NCBI RefSeq assembly: GCF_047675955.1
Contig: NC_132927.1
Span: 61,919,702-61,983,701 of the forward strand
Origin: Chlorocebus sabaeus
Lineage: Eukaryota > Chordata > Mammalia > Primates > Cercopithecidae
Direction of reading: 5' to 3'
Length of the DNA stretch: 64,000 nt
Shown: piece by piece, positions 47,371 to 56,500 of the stretch
Layout: the number at the start of each line of letters is the position of its first letter
How positions within the stretch are numbered: the first letter of the stretch is position 1
The notes under the pieces: model-generated
The model's database searches: none
The model's input: the letters and a program-made list of their open reading frames with translations, nothing else
What the model was told of the DNA's origin: nothing
Program-made: the position numbers and the translations under genes

Positions 47371-47942
47371 TTCAGCTATAGCTTTTTTATAACATCGTAT
47401 ATGAAAGTTCATATATAGTAAATGTATTTGGAAATGTAATGCATTTGGAATAATTTTTCAGTAAGGATGCATCTTTTTAAGTGACTTTATTAGTCTCCAT
47501 TTTGCATTTTTAAATATATAACTATGCAGGGCTTCACATTTTCCCCTTCACTTTTGCTAGCTGTCAGTCATCACCTCTACCTTGAAACAAGTCTATGACC
47601 AGTGGGATTTGTAGATAATTATCATTAACTGATTGAGTGGATTCAGCAGTGTGCCTGTTGTAATTAAGTGTTTGGATATGCAAATAGATGAAGAATAGAT
47701 AAAAGAGAAGGTACTGATTGGGCTGTTAAATTCACAATACGATGGTTGATGGTGACAAGTAACAGCATGATGTCCTTTTGAAGATACTATATTATTTCTT
47801 GAATACCTTTTCAACTAAGTTACTGTTATTTGATATTCCACTTAATGCCAACCCTGGCCTCTCAACATTTCATTCCAATCTCATTGTTTTTGAAAGGCTC
47901 AGGGTTATATTGGCACTTCTTTCATTACTGCCCTTAACTGAC
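47371..47942. other. Intron immediately before the acceptor
   Basis: No repeat is recognised. It leads into the pyrimidine tract of the acceptor. Confidence 0.5.
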
Positions 47943-47976
47943 CGTTTCCTCTTTTCTTTCCTACAACAGATTGCAG
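47943..47976 (+). other. FLRT2: Splice acceptor of FLRT2 coding exon (two AG candidates)
   Basis: A pyrimidine-rich run (GTTTCCTCTTTTCTTTCCTA) leads to CAG ending at 47969, and a second AG ends at 47976 (ATTGCAG). The first has the better tract and spacing, so the exon most likely begins at 47970. Use of the second would shorten the 5' UTR by 7 nt and would not touch the CDS. Confidence 0.7.
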
Positions 47977-48344
47977 ATTGAGCTTACCCAAGAAGTTCGT
48001 AGACTAATCAAGGCTGGCTTGACCTACAATAGAAGAGAGTTCTGCCTGCCCACTTGGGCTTGTGTTGACACGGCTGATAACTTGCCATCACCTGTTGCCA
48101 GTGTGGAAAAATTCTCCCTGTTGAATTTTTTGCACATGGAGGACAGCAGCAAAGAGGGCAACACACGCTGATAAGACCCAAGACAGCAGGGAGATTATTT
48201 TACCATACGCCTTCAGGACGTTCCCGCTAGCTAGAGTTCTGGACTTCCGCAGAACCCGGTCCAGTCATTTTGATTTTGCTATCTGTTATTTTTTTTTCTT
48301 TTTCTTTTTCCCACTACATTGTATTTTATTTCTGTACTTCAGAA
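47970..48344 (+). other. FLRT2: FLRT2 5' UTR portion of coding exon
   Basis: This is the sequence between the predicted acceptor and the FLRT2 ATG. It is free of recognisable repeats. It holds a single ATG (48136), which opens an 11-codon upstream ORF. A T-rich run occupies about 48288-48309, shortly before the start codon. Confidence 0.75.
48136..48171 (+). other. Upstream ORF (11 codons) in FLRT2 5' UTR
   Basis: ATG at 48136 opens a reading frame for MEDSSKEGNTR and stops at TGA 48169-48171, 173 nt before the FLRT2 ATG. Context is C at -3 and G at +4, which is intermediate. It is the only AUG in the exon's 5' UTR, so it could modestly damp translation while allowing re-initiation at the main start. 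Translation itself is not shown. Confidence 0.45.
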
Positions 48345-50327
48345 ATGGGCCTACAGACCACAAAGTGGCCCAGCCATGGGGCTTTTTTCCTGAAGTCCTG
48401 GCTTATCATTTCTCTGGGGCTCTACTCACAGGTGTCCAAACTCCTGGCCTGCCCTAGTGTGTGCCGCTGCGACAGGAACTTTGTCTACTGTAATGAGCGA
48501 AGCTTGACCTCAGTGCCTCTTGGGATCCCGGAGGGCGTAACCGTACTCTACCTCCACAACAACCAAATTAATAATGCTGGATTTCCTGCAGAACTGCACA
48601 ATGTACAGTCGGTGCACACGGTCTACCTGTACGGCAACCAACTGGACGAATTCCCCATGAACCTTCCCAAGAATGTCAGAGTTCTCCATTTGCAGGAAAA
48701 CAATATTCAGACCATTTCACGGGCTGCTCTTGCCCAGCTCTTAAAGCTTGAAGAGCTGCACCTGGATGACAACTCCATATCCACAGTGGGGGTGGAAGAC
48801 GGGGCCTTCCGGGAGGCCATTAGCCTCAAATTATTGTTTTTGTCTAAGAACCACCTGAGCAGTGTGCCTGTGGGGCTTCCTGTGGACTTGCAAGAGCTGA
48901 GGGTGGATGAAAACCGAATTGCTGTCATATCCGACATGGCCTTCCAGAATCTCACAAGCTTGGAGCGTCTTATTGTGGACGGGAACCTCCTGACCAACAA
49001 GGGTATCGCTGACGGCACCTTCAGCCATCTCACCAAGCTCAAGGAGTTTTCAATCGTCCGTAATTCGCTGTCCCACCCTCCTCCCGATCTGCCAGGTACA
49101 CATCTGATCAGGCTCTATTTGCAGGACAACCAGATAAACCACATTCCTTTGACAGCCTTCTCAAATCTGCGTAAGCTGGAACGGCTGGATATATCCAACA
49201 ACCAACTGCGGATGCTGACTCAAGGGGTGTTTGATAATCTCTCCAACCTGAAGCAGCTCACTGCGCGGAATAACCCTTGGTTTTGTGACTGCAGTATCAA
49301 ATGGGTCACGGAATGGCTCAAATACATCCCTTCATCTCTCAACGTGCGGGGTTTCATGTGCCAAGGTCCTGAACAAGTCCGGGGAATGGCCGTCAGGGAA
49401 TTAAATATGAATCTTTTGTCCTGTCCCACCACGACCCCCGGCCTGCCTCTCTTCACCCCAGCCCCAAGTACAGCTTCTCCGACCACTCAGCCTCCCACCC
49501 TCTCTATTCCAAACCCTAGCAGAAGCCACACGCCTCCAACTCCTACCACATCGAAACTTCCCACGATTTCTGACTGGGATGGCAGAGAAAGAGTGACCCC
49601 ACCTATTTCTGAACGGATCCAGCTCTCTATCCATTTTGTGAATGATACTTCCATTCAAGTCAGCTGGCTCTCTCTCTTCACCGTGATGGCATACAAACTC
49701 ACATGGGTGAAAATGGGCCACAGTTTAGTAGGGGGCATCGTTCAGGAGCGCATAGTCAGCGGTGAGAAGCAACACCTGAGCCTGGTTAACCTAGAGCCCC
49801 TATCCACCTATCGGATTTGTTTAGTGCCACTGGATGCTTTTAACTACCGCGCGGTAGAAGACACCATTTGTTCGGAGGCCACCACTCACGCCTCCTATCT
49901 GAACAACGGCAGCAACACAGCATCCAGTCATGAGCAGACGACGTCCCACAGCATGGGCTCCCCCTTTCTGCTGGCGGGCTTGATCGGGGGCGCGGTGATA
50001 TTTGTGCTCGTGGTCTTGCTCAGCGTCTTTTGCTGGCACATGCACAAAAAGGGGCGCTACACCTCCCAGAAGTGGAAATACAACCGGGGCCGGCGGAAAG
50101 ATGATTATTGCGAGGCAGGCACCAAGAAGGACAACTCCATCCTGGAGATGACAGAAACCAGTTTTCAGATCGTCTCCTTAAATAACGATCAACTCCTTAA
50201 AGGAGATTTCAGACTGCAGCCCATTTACACCCCAAATGGGGGCATTAATTACACAGACTGCCATATCCCCAACAACATGCGATACTGCAACAGCAGCGTG
50301 CCAGACCTAGAGCACTGCCATACGTGA
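48345..50327 (+). CDS. FLRT2: FLRT2, fibronectin leucine-rich transmembrane protein 2 (660 aa, single coding exon)
   Basis: Type I membrane adhesion and guidance receptor. Known for the family: the LRR ectodomain binds UNC5 receptors and latrophilins, the FN3 region is linked to FGF receptor signalling, and the ectodomain can be shed. Seen here: hydrophobic signal peptide (residues 1-35); LRRNT cysteines C36, C40, C42, C49; about ten leucine-rich repeats to about residue 307; LRRCT cysteines C314, C316, C339, C360; a Pro/Ser/Thr-rich linker 361-418; FN3 about 419-517; transmembrane helix about 542-562 followed by basic HMHKKGR; a cytoplasmic tail of about 98 residues. Sequons lie at N202, N298, N433 and N521. 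The ATG is the first in frame after a TAG at 48228 and has G at -3 and +4 (good Kozak context). The whole CDS sits in one exon, as is usual for FLRT genes. The reading frame is intact, with no frameshift or missing landmark residue. The CDS looks richer in GC than the flanks. Identification is by recognition of the whole protein and is very secure. Confidence 0.98.
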   Translation: MGLQTTKWPSHGAFFLKSWLIISLGLYSQVSKLLACPSVCRCDRNFVYCNERSLTSVPLGIPEGVTVLYLHNNQINNAGFPAELHNVQSVHTVYLYGNQLDEFPMNLPKNVRVLHLQENNIQTISRAALAQLLKLEELHLDDNSISTVGVEDGAFREAISLKLLFLSKNHLSSVPVGLPVDLQELRVDENRIAVISDMAFQNLTSLERLIVDGNLLTNKGIADGTFSHLTKLKEFSIVRNSLSHPPPDLPGTHLIRLYLQDNQINHIPLTAFSNLRKLERLDISNNQLRMLTQGVFDNLSNLKQLTARNNPWFCDCSIKWVTEWLKYIPSSLNVRGFMCQGPEQVRGMAVRELNMNLLSCPTTTPGLPLFTPAPSTASPTTQPPTLSIPNPSRSHTPPTPTTSKLPTISDWDGRERVTPPISERIQLSIHFVNDTSIQVSWLSLFTVMAYKLTWVKMGHSLVGGIVQERIVSGEKQHLSLVNLEPLSTYRICLVPLDAFNYRAVEDTICSEATTHASYLNNGSNTASSHEQTTSHSMGSPFLLAGLIGGAVIFVLVVLLSVFCWHMHKKGRYTSQKWKYNRGRRKDDYCEAGTKKDNSILEMTETSFQIVSLNNDQLLKGDFRLQPIYTPNGGINYTDCHIPNNMRYCNSSVPDLEHCHT

Positions 50328-50685
50328 CAGCCAGAAGCCCAGCGTTATCAAGGCGGACAGTTAGACTCTTGAGAACACACTCGTGTGTGCACGTAAAGAC
50401 ACGCAGATTACATTTGATAAATGTTACACAGATGCATTTGTGCATTTGAATACTCTGTAATTTATACGGTGTACTATATAATGGGATTTTAAAAAAGTGC
50501 TATCTTTTCTATTTCAAGTTAATTACAAACAGTTTTGTAACTCTTTGCTTTTTAAAACTTAAAAAAAAAAAAGTTGCTGAAGTACTGTACAGGGTTGTAC
50601 AATGAGAACCCAATGCCGAGGCAAAAAGAACGAGTGATTCTTCCTTAGGATACACATCAACCACTTCGCTGTTGGAAGCTGTCAG

Positions 50686-50691
50686 AATAAA
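50686..50691 (+). promoter_or_regulatory. Proximal poly(A) hexamer AATAAA
   Basis: AATAAA lies 359 nt after the FLRT2 stop, followed by TTCCTGGTGGTC, which has GT content resembling a downstream element. It could give a short-UTR transcript. Use is unproven. Confidence 0.35.
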
Positions 50692-51204
50692 TTCCTGGTG
50701 GTCAGATGAAAGGGCAGATTAAATGGACTCATCAGGGTACGAGGAATAATATGGGTGAAACAAGAAATGGCCCAGAGAGTTTCACACTATTCCTATACCT
50801 CCAGGTCTGGAAGACAGGTAAAAAAATTCTATAATGTGAGAATAGAGGTAGTTACCCTGATCTGACCCAGTGCGGGAAATGCTGAAAGCACCAGGAGGAA
50901 GCTAGTTCCCGTGAGATAAGTTAACCTGGCCTGACAGAATCAAGAAAATTGAGATGAGATTTGAAAAGACCTGAAAATGCAGGGGTTGGCTTTCTGACTG
51001 GGAACTTAAAAATCACTCTTCATGCTTCCCTGGTTCTAAGTGATAACAGAGTTAGAGACTTGAGTCTGATTTCAGTCATCTTCAGGGACGGGTCTGATGT
51101 TGTAGCAAGAAAACTCCCTTTAAAAGTGTTACTGTTCAAATCATATGTCAGGTTGAATCACATTCAACAGAGATATATTCTAGAATAATTTTTTAGAAGA
51201 GGCT

Positions 51205-51210
51205 AATAAA
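51205..51210 (+). promoter_or_regulatory. Poly(A) hexamer AATAAA
   Basis: The hexamer sits inside the 3' UTR in an A/T-rich stretch. No clear GT-rich downstream element is seen, so it is a weak candidate. Confidence 0.2.
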
Positions 51211-52146
51211 ATTAAGGGAAGAATTATATTGAATGGAATTATTTTTGATAATGAGAATTATTTGGGTAGATTCACTGAGGCTATGTCAACATGATATTTA
51301 GACCAACAGGTGATCAATGTTTTGAAAATACAACAATGACTTATTTAAAAATTACCCTTACTGCTATTTAGACAAAAACAACTGGTCAGTGGTTCTGTTA
51401 TGTCAGCTGACTTTGTTAGTATCATGTTGAAATAGCTTGAAGTAATATCTTTTATCCCCTTGCAAATTCTTGTCTTCCAATCATCTCCCATATATCTTCA
51501 TAATTAGTTGTGTATAACACCTTCGTTTTTCTCCCTCTGCTCAGTATTTCAAGGAAAATTATGGATACCAGTCTTGGCTGCACAAAATATCCATATGTAC
51601 TTATACATTTTTAAATGCATACTAATTTTCACTGCTAATAATTCTGTAAGGACACATCAAAGCTGGCCAAAATAATTAATTTTTAAAAAAGCGATACCTG
51701 GTTTCCACCTTGTACTGACTTTGATCCTGTTCCACTTTTGAAATTTTATTTGTTCCTTTTCCATCGTGGATGTTCCTCTACTTTGGCAGTTGCGGAGGGA
51801 TCATCAATCTTCTGTTAGCAGGACAACACATGAAAAACAAGTCAGAGAGTGAAGGCTTGTTCCCCTAATCCTGGCAGAGCAGGGCATAGAAAAGAGAGGG
51901 ATGTCCTTGCTTAATTCTAGATACTTTTGAGGCAACATCTTCATAAAACACGTAGTTTAATCTTTGCCGTCCTTAGACAGAGAAGGGCTATGGATCACAT
52001 ACATTATCAAAAACTACTCCCTTGGAAAAAAAATCTTTTTAAACATTTCACTCTGTGATGCATATTTCTTTTACCACTGGCCATTATTATAAGGACCCAT
52101 GAAGTAAATGTCACCGTCATCTTACTTGCTCTCTCACTCTCAGCAA

Positions 52147-52152
52147 AATAAA
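52147..52152 (+). promoter_or_regulatory. Poly(A) hexamer AATAAA
   Basis: The hexamer is followed within 20 nt by TGTGATGTGTCTTCTTTGT, a GT/T-rich stretch, which makes it a reasonable intermediate poly(A) candidate within the 3' UTR. Confidence 0.35.
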
Positions 52153-53223
52153 ACTGTGATGTGTCTTCTTTGTAAAAGTTTAGGTATAAAATGCTATGCA
52201 ACTTTTTCTTTATAGTAAGAGCTTTATTTTCTTTAATAATGTAGCCCAACTTATATGTTTTAATCTCCCTTCTCCCTCAGAATAAGCAGAAAATATAACT
52301 GCAGCTGTATGTTAGACACAAGAATTGAAACTGTGCAGTCAGTAGAGCTGAACTTAGCTATGAATTAATTTAAATTAATTCTAAAGTGACTCTGGTTTCC
52401 ATTTTAGTCTATTAGCTAGAGGGTTTTGGCTGTTGCTTTTTTTAAAGTTAGGTCCATGCAGTGAAGGGAAAAGAGTGTGAAGGTGATCAGTGTAGCACTA
52501 AGACATCTAAAATCAAGACAATGACATGGGGGCTTTGTGTACTTAGCTGGGTAATTCCCTTCTACTGTCCTCTTCCCCTTGGCTGTGTAGATAAAATTGT
52601 GCATTCAAATGATGGTACTTTGACTTTTGAGGGTTTTTATTTCTGTTATTCACCAAATAATCATTCTCGTTTATGTATATTGTATGTTTAACCCCCAGTG
52701 GGATTTCTGGCTGCTGAAATCGCTTTAGGCCAGGAAAAACAAGGATAAAGAGGTTCCTGTCATTTCTTATGGAGTTCACAGAATTATTTGGGGCTTAAGT
52801 AGTACAATGGAGACAGTCACGTGCAATGCTTAAGGTGGTCTGACGGGGTCCCTTTTGCTGGAGGTGTTCCTGAAGAGATTGAACCTAGTAACAGGCTTTA
52901 TTTTCATCTTGTGTACAACATGACAAAGACTGCTAAGATTAAAATCCGTCTCCCATTTGTTACAGCCTCACCTGCACCAGGATAGAAAGCACATGATGGA
53001 ATCTGTGATGTCTAATGTGTCTTATGAAAATAGCCAAACAACTGTCCCTGGGGATTCTGCTTTGATTGGCATTTTTAGTCATGGGAATGTATTTTTGCAG
53101 AAATACCTGCTTTGTGTTTGGGCCTCTCTTGCTGTCATTATGATGTATTTTGAGATGATTAGTCAAGAGTCAAGGTTGAGAGTACAAGCCAAGACCATGG
53201 AAAAAAATCCATGCTCACTGGCC

Positions 53224-53229
53224 AATAAA
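53224..53229 (+). promoter_or_regulatory. Poly(A) hexamer AATAAA
   Basis: Isolated hexamer in the 3' UTR. Downstream sequence is not clearly GT- or T-rich. Confidence 0.2.
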
Positions 53230-53785
53230 GGGCTTGATGCTACCTGGCCAAATAAGGTGATTCAGATAGAATCTGATCCCGTTCAGAGAGCTCGGTAACT
53301 GTCACTGTACAGAAGACATTGAAAAGGAAGTGGCATAGTCATGATCACAAGGATATGTTGACAGTTATCTATAGCCAGGGTAGTTGTTAATACCTGCTTG
53401 TTTGGGGAGATATGTTTGATTATAGAGAGACTCTGGGCTACCCTCAAACACCATCAGATGCAATTAGCAGCCCACAGCATGGGACAATCGCAGGCAGCTA
53501 CGAGGATTGTATCCCCTGCCTATTTTCCTTGTGTATCAAATGGAAAACATTCTCCCCTGTGAGAAAGAATGCAGTTTCTAATTATCTGGATGTTCGTTGA
53601 AAATATATTAGACATTGTCCCTGAGGTTACAAACAAAACCTATAATGTGACCTGTCTGGTAAAAAGTATTAATGAAGTAGCTCATATTACAACTTCATTT
53701 TCTACTAGCACCTATCATAATAGTCTTAGTCATTTCACACAAATCAGAACTTACTTCCCCACCAGGGAGGACAACTTCATGCTGT

Positions 53786-53853
53786 GATCGAAGCATCCAT
53801 TCAGAACACGAGGCAATATTGTAGTCCACAGGGAATGGATGCTTCACTTGATC
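53786..53853 (+). other. Inverted repeat / RNA hairpin in 3' UTR
   Basis: GAAGCATCCATTC (53790-53802) and GAATGGATGCTTC (53833-53845) are perfect reverse complements with a 30-nt loop. Flanking GATC copies (53786-53789 and 53850-53853) can pair beyond a 4-nt bulge. The loop contains the small palindrome CAATATTG. Confidence 0.7.
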
Positions 53854-54397
53854 GCCGGACCTCAGCTGCAGAGGCCATCGCAGCTCTTGAAAAGGGAAGT
53901 GGTTAATTTCTATTGGCATCTTTGCTTATAGCATTTTTCTCTAACCTATAACAAGGAGACATTACGTTTTACTTTAGAACATGAGAATAGCAGTTTTGCT
54001 CACGATTTACCATTCCAGCTGCAGGGGAAAGCAAAGCAGAAAACAGTGCCCCAAACAGAAAAAAAGATACTTACACAGAAAAAAACAGTTCTTGGTCTTT
54101 TTCTTGGTCTTGTCAAACCTTGCCTGATGCTCTTTCTGAAGTCAAAATACGAATGCTAAGAAGGCATAACCTACATCCTTCTCTGATTTCTTCAGCAGGG
54201 TCAAAAGACAGTTACCAGCAATGGGGAATGCTTGTCACTGTGGAGAAAGAGTTTTGTACCTGTCTGGTACCGTTGTTATAACAAATCAGATTTTCTTACT
54301 ATAGTTTTTTGTTTTCTAGCTACACACCCACCAGAAGAGCACAAAGGAAGGCCATCGCAACAAGCGTTTTAAAATTAATATCAAACATGCACATGCG

Positions 54398-54426
54398 TGT
54401 ACACACACACACACACATACACACAC
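54398..54426 (+). repeat. (CA)n microsatellite in FLRT2 3' UTR
   Basis: A run of AC dinucleotides with one interrupting T (CACATACACACAC). It is likely length-variable and may bind hnRNP L in RNA; that role is inference. Confidence 0.8.
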
Positions 54427-54810
54427 GGCGGCATTTGTAAAGGTGTCCCTGGAATGTAAGATTTATAACCGTTTAAGGCAAGGTGAAGGCATTGCCAACT
54501 GTGTGTCCCTCATAGGACTAGTGTATATTCACTGAAAGTTAACCTGATGATTTGTTATTGTTTGAACCATATGCTGATTTGCTTCTGGTTTCTGTTTAGT
54601 GTGTTCTCTCTGACAAGGGGCTGGAAGATTCTGCATCACACATCCTCTGAGACCTACCATGTCGCACACTTTGTTAATGACAAACTTCACTCTACACTAT
54701 ACAGTATCTTGTTGATATATTCAGTAAAGTCTTATTTTAAAAGAAAACCACATTGTGTTTATCTGAGTAAGTTCATTGGGATACAGTCAATACTTACGCT
54801 GTTAATGTAG

Positions 54811-54839
54811 AATAAATGATGCAGGAGGGCAGAAATAAA
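54811..54839 (+). promoter_or_regulatory. FLRT2: Probable main FLRT2 poly(A) signals (two AATAAA)
   Basis: AATAAA occurs at 54811-54816 and again at 54834-54839, followed by a T-rich element (GGATTTTTGTATTCTCC) near 54850-54866. This is the best poly(A) arrangement after the CDS and lies just before repeats reappear at about 55,120. It would make the last exon about 6.9 kb. Confidence 0.55.
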
Positions 54840-54860
54840 GGAGGTAATAGGATTTTTGTA

Positions 54861-55119
54861 TTCTCCTATCATGAAGATGACTTGCATTTCTAAAGGCCAT
54901 TTGATCCTTTTCGTGTGAGGAGTTTATATGAAATCCTCATGTTCTTTTAAATTTCCTAACTAAATTGTGTGTTCCTATGAAGACCTCTTAGGTATACACA
55001 CATACACAGAGCATCTTATTTCATATTGGTGAAATCTATGTTGTTTAGGATATAGATAATGACATTGTACTTATCAGAATAGTCTTTTCTCCTATTCAGA
55101 ATATATGCTATTGGCTTTA
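54861..55119. other. 3' flank of FLRT2
   Basis: AT-rich unique sequence between the likely poly(A) site and the first downstream Alu-type element. Confidence 0.5.
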
Positions 55120-55258
55120 TTTTTTATTTTTTAATTTTGTTTAAATAAGGTGTCACCATGTTGCCCAGGCTGGTCTCAAACTCCTGGATGCAAGCAATCA
55201 TCTCGCCTCGATCACCCAAAGTGCTGGGATTACAGGCATAGGACACCATGCCCAGCCA
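55120..55258 (-). mobile_element. FLAM-type Alu left monomer (antisense)
   Basis: AAATAAGGTGTCACCATGTT through GCTGGGATTACAGGCATAGG to CCATGCCCAGCC is one Alu monomer only. Confidence 0.75.
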
Positions 55259-55689
55259 CATTGTTGTTTTTAAATGTCAGTTTTCTTTAAGAATTCTCAT
55301 AGTACTTTTCTGCTTCAGAGTTTATAGCACATCCATCCATCCTTTCAGTAGGCACTCATGGAAATGTATGTCCATGCTCAAGTTCTGTTCTGATTAGTCT
55401 CATGATTTTTCAGAACCCCTTTTGCTAATCCCTCTTGGCCATTTCATTAATAATGTATTTGACAGAGATTGAATCAGGAAACGTGACATTTCAGTTAACT
55501 AGTATTACCTGTTTGTAGAATCTCTGTTGGAACATCGACTGTGAAAGACAGTACTAACAGGTAATTCATATTACGTTTGGGGAATTAATGTAAAGTAACA
55601 TCCATGCTATTCTTGGTTTGCCAAGAGTTACAGACCTTATTCTGTGCAGACTAAACCATTAGTCAAAAAATACCCTTCATTCAAAAGTA
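55259..55689. other. 3' flank, no recognised element
   Basis: Unique-looking. A small 9-bp inverted pair (TTACCTGTT at 55,505 and AACAGGTAA at 55,556) is probably chance. Confidence 0.45.
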
Positions 55690-55925
55690 ATGTATTAGTG
55701 TCTTCCTACTCTGTTCCAAACACTAGGCTGAGTTCGGAGGCCTCACAGAATAATGAAATGTGTTCTTAGCCAAATCAGGCAAATCTCCCTCACTATGTCC
55801 CTGAAGAAATCTCTTCATCTGATATATTTACTATTCATCTCCTTTGTATAGCACTATGTTAGGGTCTTCTGGGGATTCAGAGAAAAAGGTCTGGGAGCCA
55901 TTAAGGAACTCACAGATCAGGTAAT
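55690..55925 (-). mobile_element. L2 LINE 3' end (antisense), diverged
   Basis: TTTGTATAGCACTATGTTAG, CTTCTGGGGATTCAGAGAAA and CATTAAGGAACTCACAGATC match the reverse complement of the L2 3' terminus. Confidence 0.5.
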
Positions 55926-56319
55926 AAACACTTTTTCTCATGCATTCCAGTGTCTCAGAGCCTGTGTAATTACTTTATACTCCTTCGTTAAAGTGACAGA
56001 ACATCGAAGGTGACAAAAGAGATGTTTCCACCCGTTGGTAAGGTTGATGCACCTGTCATATGTTAGATGTTCTTGGTTTTTAATAGATGCAGCAATGAGA
56101 GAGCACATTGATAAAGTCAGAACTTAATTTGAATTAAATTTTCAAGTTTCCACCAAGTATTTGAAAACTTTGAAATTATATTTGGTAATTACACAGGCAG
56201 CCGTTTAAATTTTTATTGAGCATCTCAATGGAGATCAATCTAAAGGAGTAATAATGACACCTGACAATTACTCACAACCTGTGTGTATGTAAGACCTTGT
56301 GCAAACTGTGTGATAACAT
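55926..56319. other. 3' flank, no recognised element
   Basis: Unique-looking AT-rich DNA. Confidence 0.45.
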
Positions 56320-56500
56320 ACGTTTGCATTTTGTCTTTAAAATAACCCTGTAAGGTGCATTATTTTAATTTTTAGATCTTAAAACTTAGCTTCAAGAGAA
56401 ACTAAGTGGTTAGTCTATAGCTACAAATCCTATAAATGACAGAGTCAGGAATTACCCCCGAGCATGACTCCACGGACTCTTAATTGTTTTCCTGCCTCTT
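56320..56500 (-). mobile_element. MIR SINE (antisense)
   Basis: AAATAACCCTGTAAGGTGCA, TTTTAATTTTTAGATCTTAA and AGAGTCAGGAATTACCCC follow antisense MIR order. Confidence 0.65.

Larger units (their letters stand above)
1..47969 (+). other. FLRT2: FLRT2 long 5' UTR intron (3' part)
   Basis: No coding exon is recognisable before the acceptor near 47,969. FLRT genes are known to carry a non-coding first exon separated by a long intron from the coding exon, so this whole stretch is inferred to be intron transcribed on the + strand. The donor and first exon are outside the window. Alternative 5' UTR exons could lie here, but I cannot prove any from sequence alone. Confidence 0.8.
50328..54860 (+). 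other. FLRT2: FLRT2 3' UTR (end inferred)
   Basis: About 4.5 kb after the stop codon contains no recognisable interspersed repeat and several AATAAA hexamers. The latest pair, 54811 and 54834, is followed by a T-rich stretch and gives the most plausible main end. The UTR holds an A-run (50560-50571), a miR-101-type 8-mer, a perfect-stem hairpin (53790-53845) and a (CA)n run (54398-54426). All ORFs here are short and look like chance. The exact 3' end is inference. Confidence 0.65.

Noticed and set aside
48270..48344. N-terminal extension of FLRT2 by 25 codons in the same open frame
   Set aside because: It begins with TTG, contains no ATG, and the known FLRT2 start at 48,345 gives exactly the expected signal peptide and 660 residues.
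48707..49721. Antisense ORFs within the FLRT2 CDS (up to 111 codons)
   Set aside because: They are shadows of the coding frame, with no recognisable domain or promoter.
52957..53298. 113-codon ORF in the FLRT2 3' UTR
   Set aside because: It lies well after the stop codon, and I see no domain and no internal initiation signal.
55505..55564. Inverted pair TTACCTGTT / AACAGGTAA
   Set aside because: Nine base pairs with a long loop is within chance expectation for this much AT-rich DNA.
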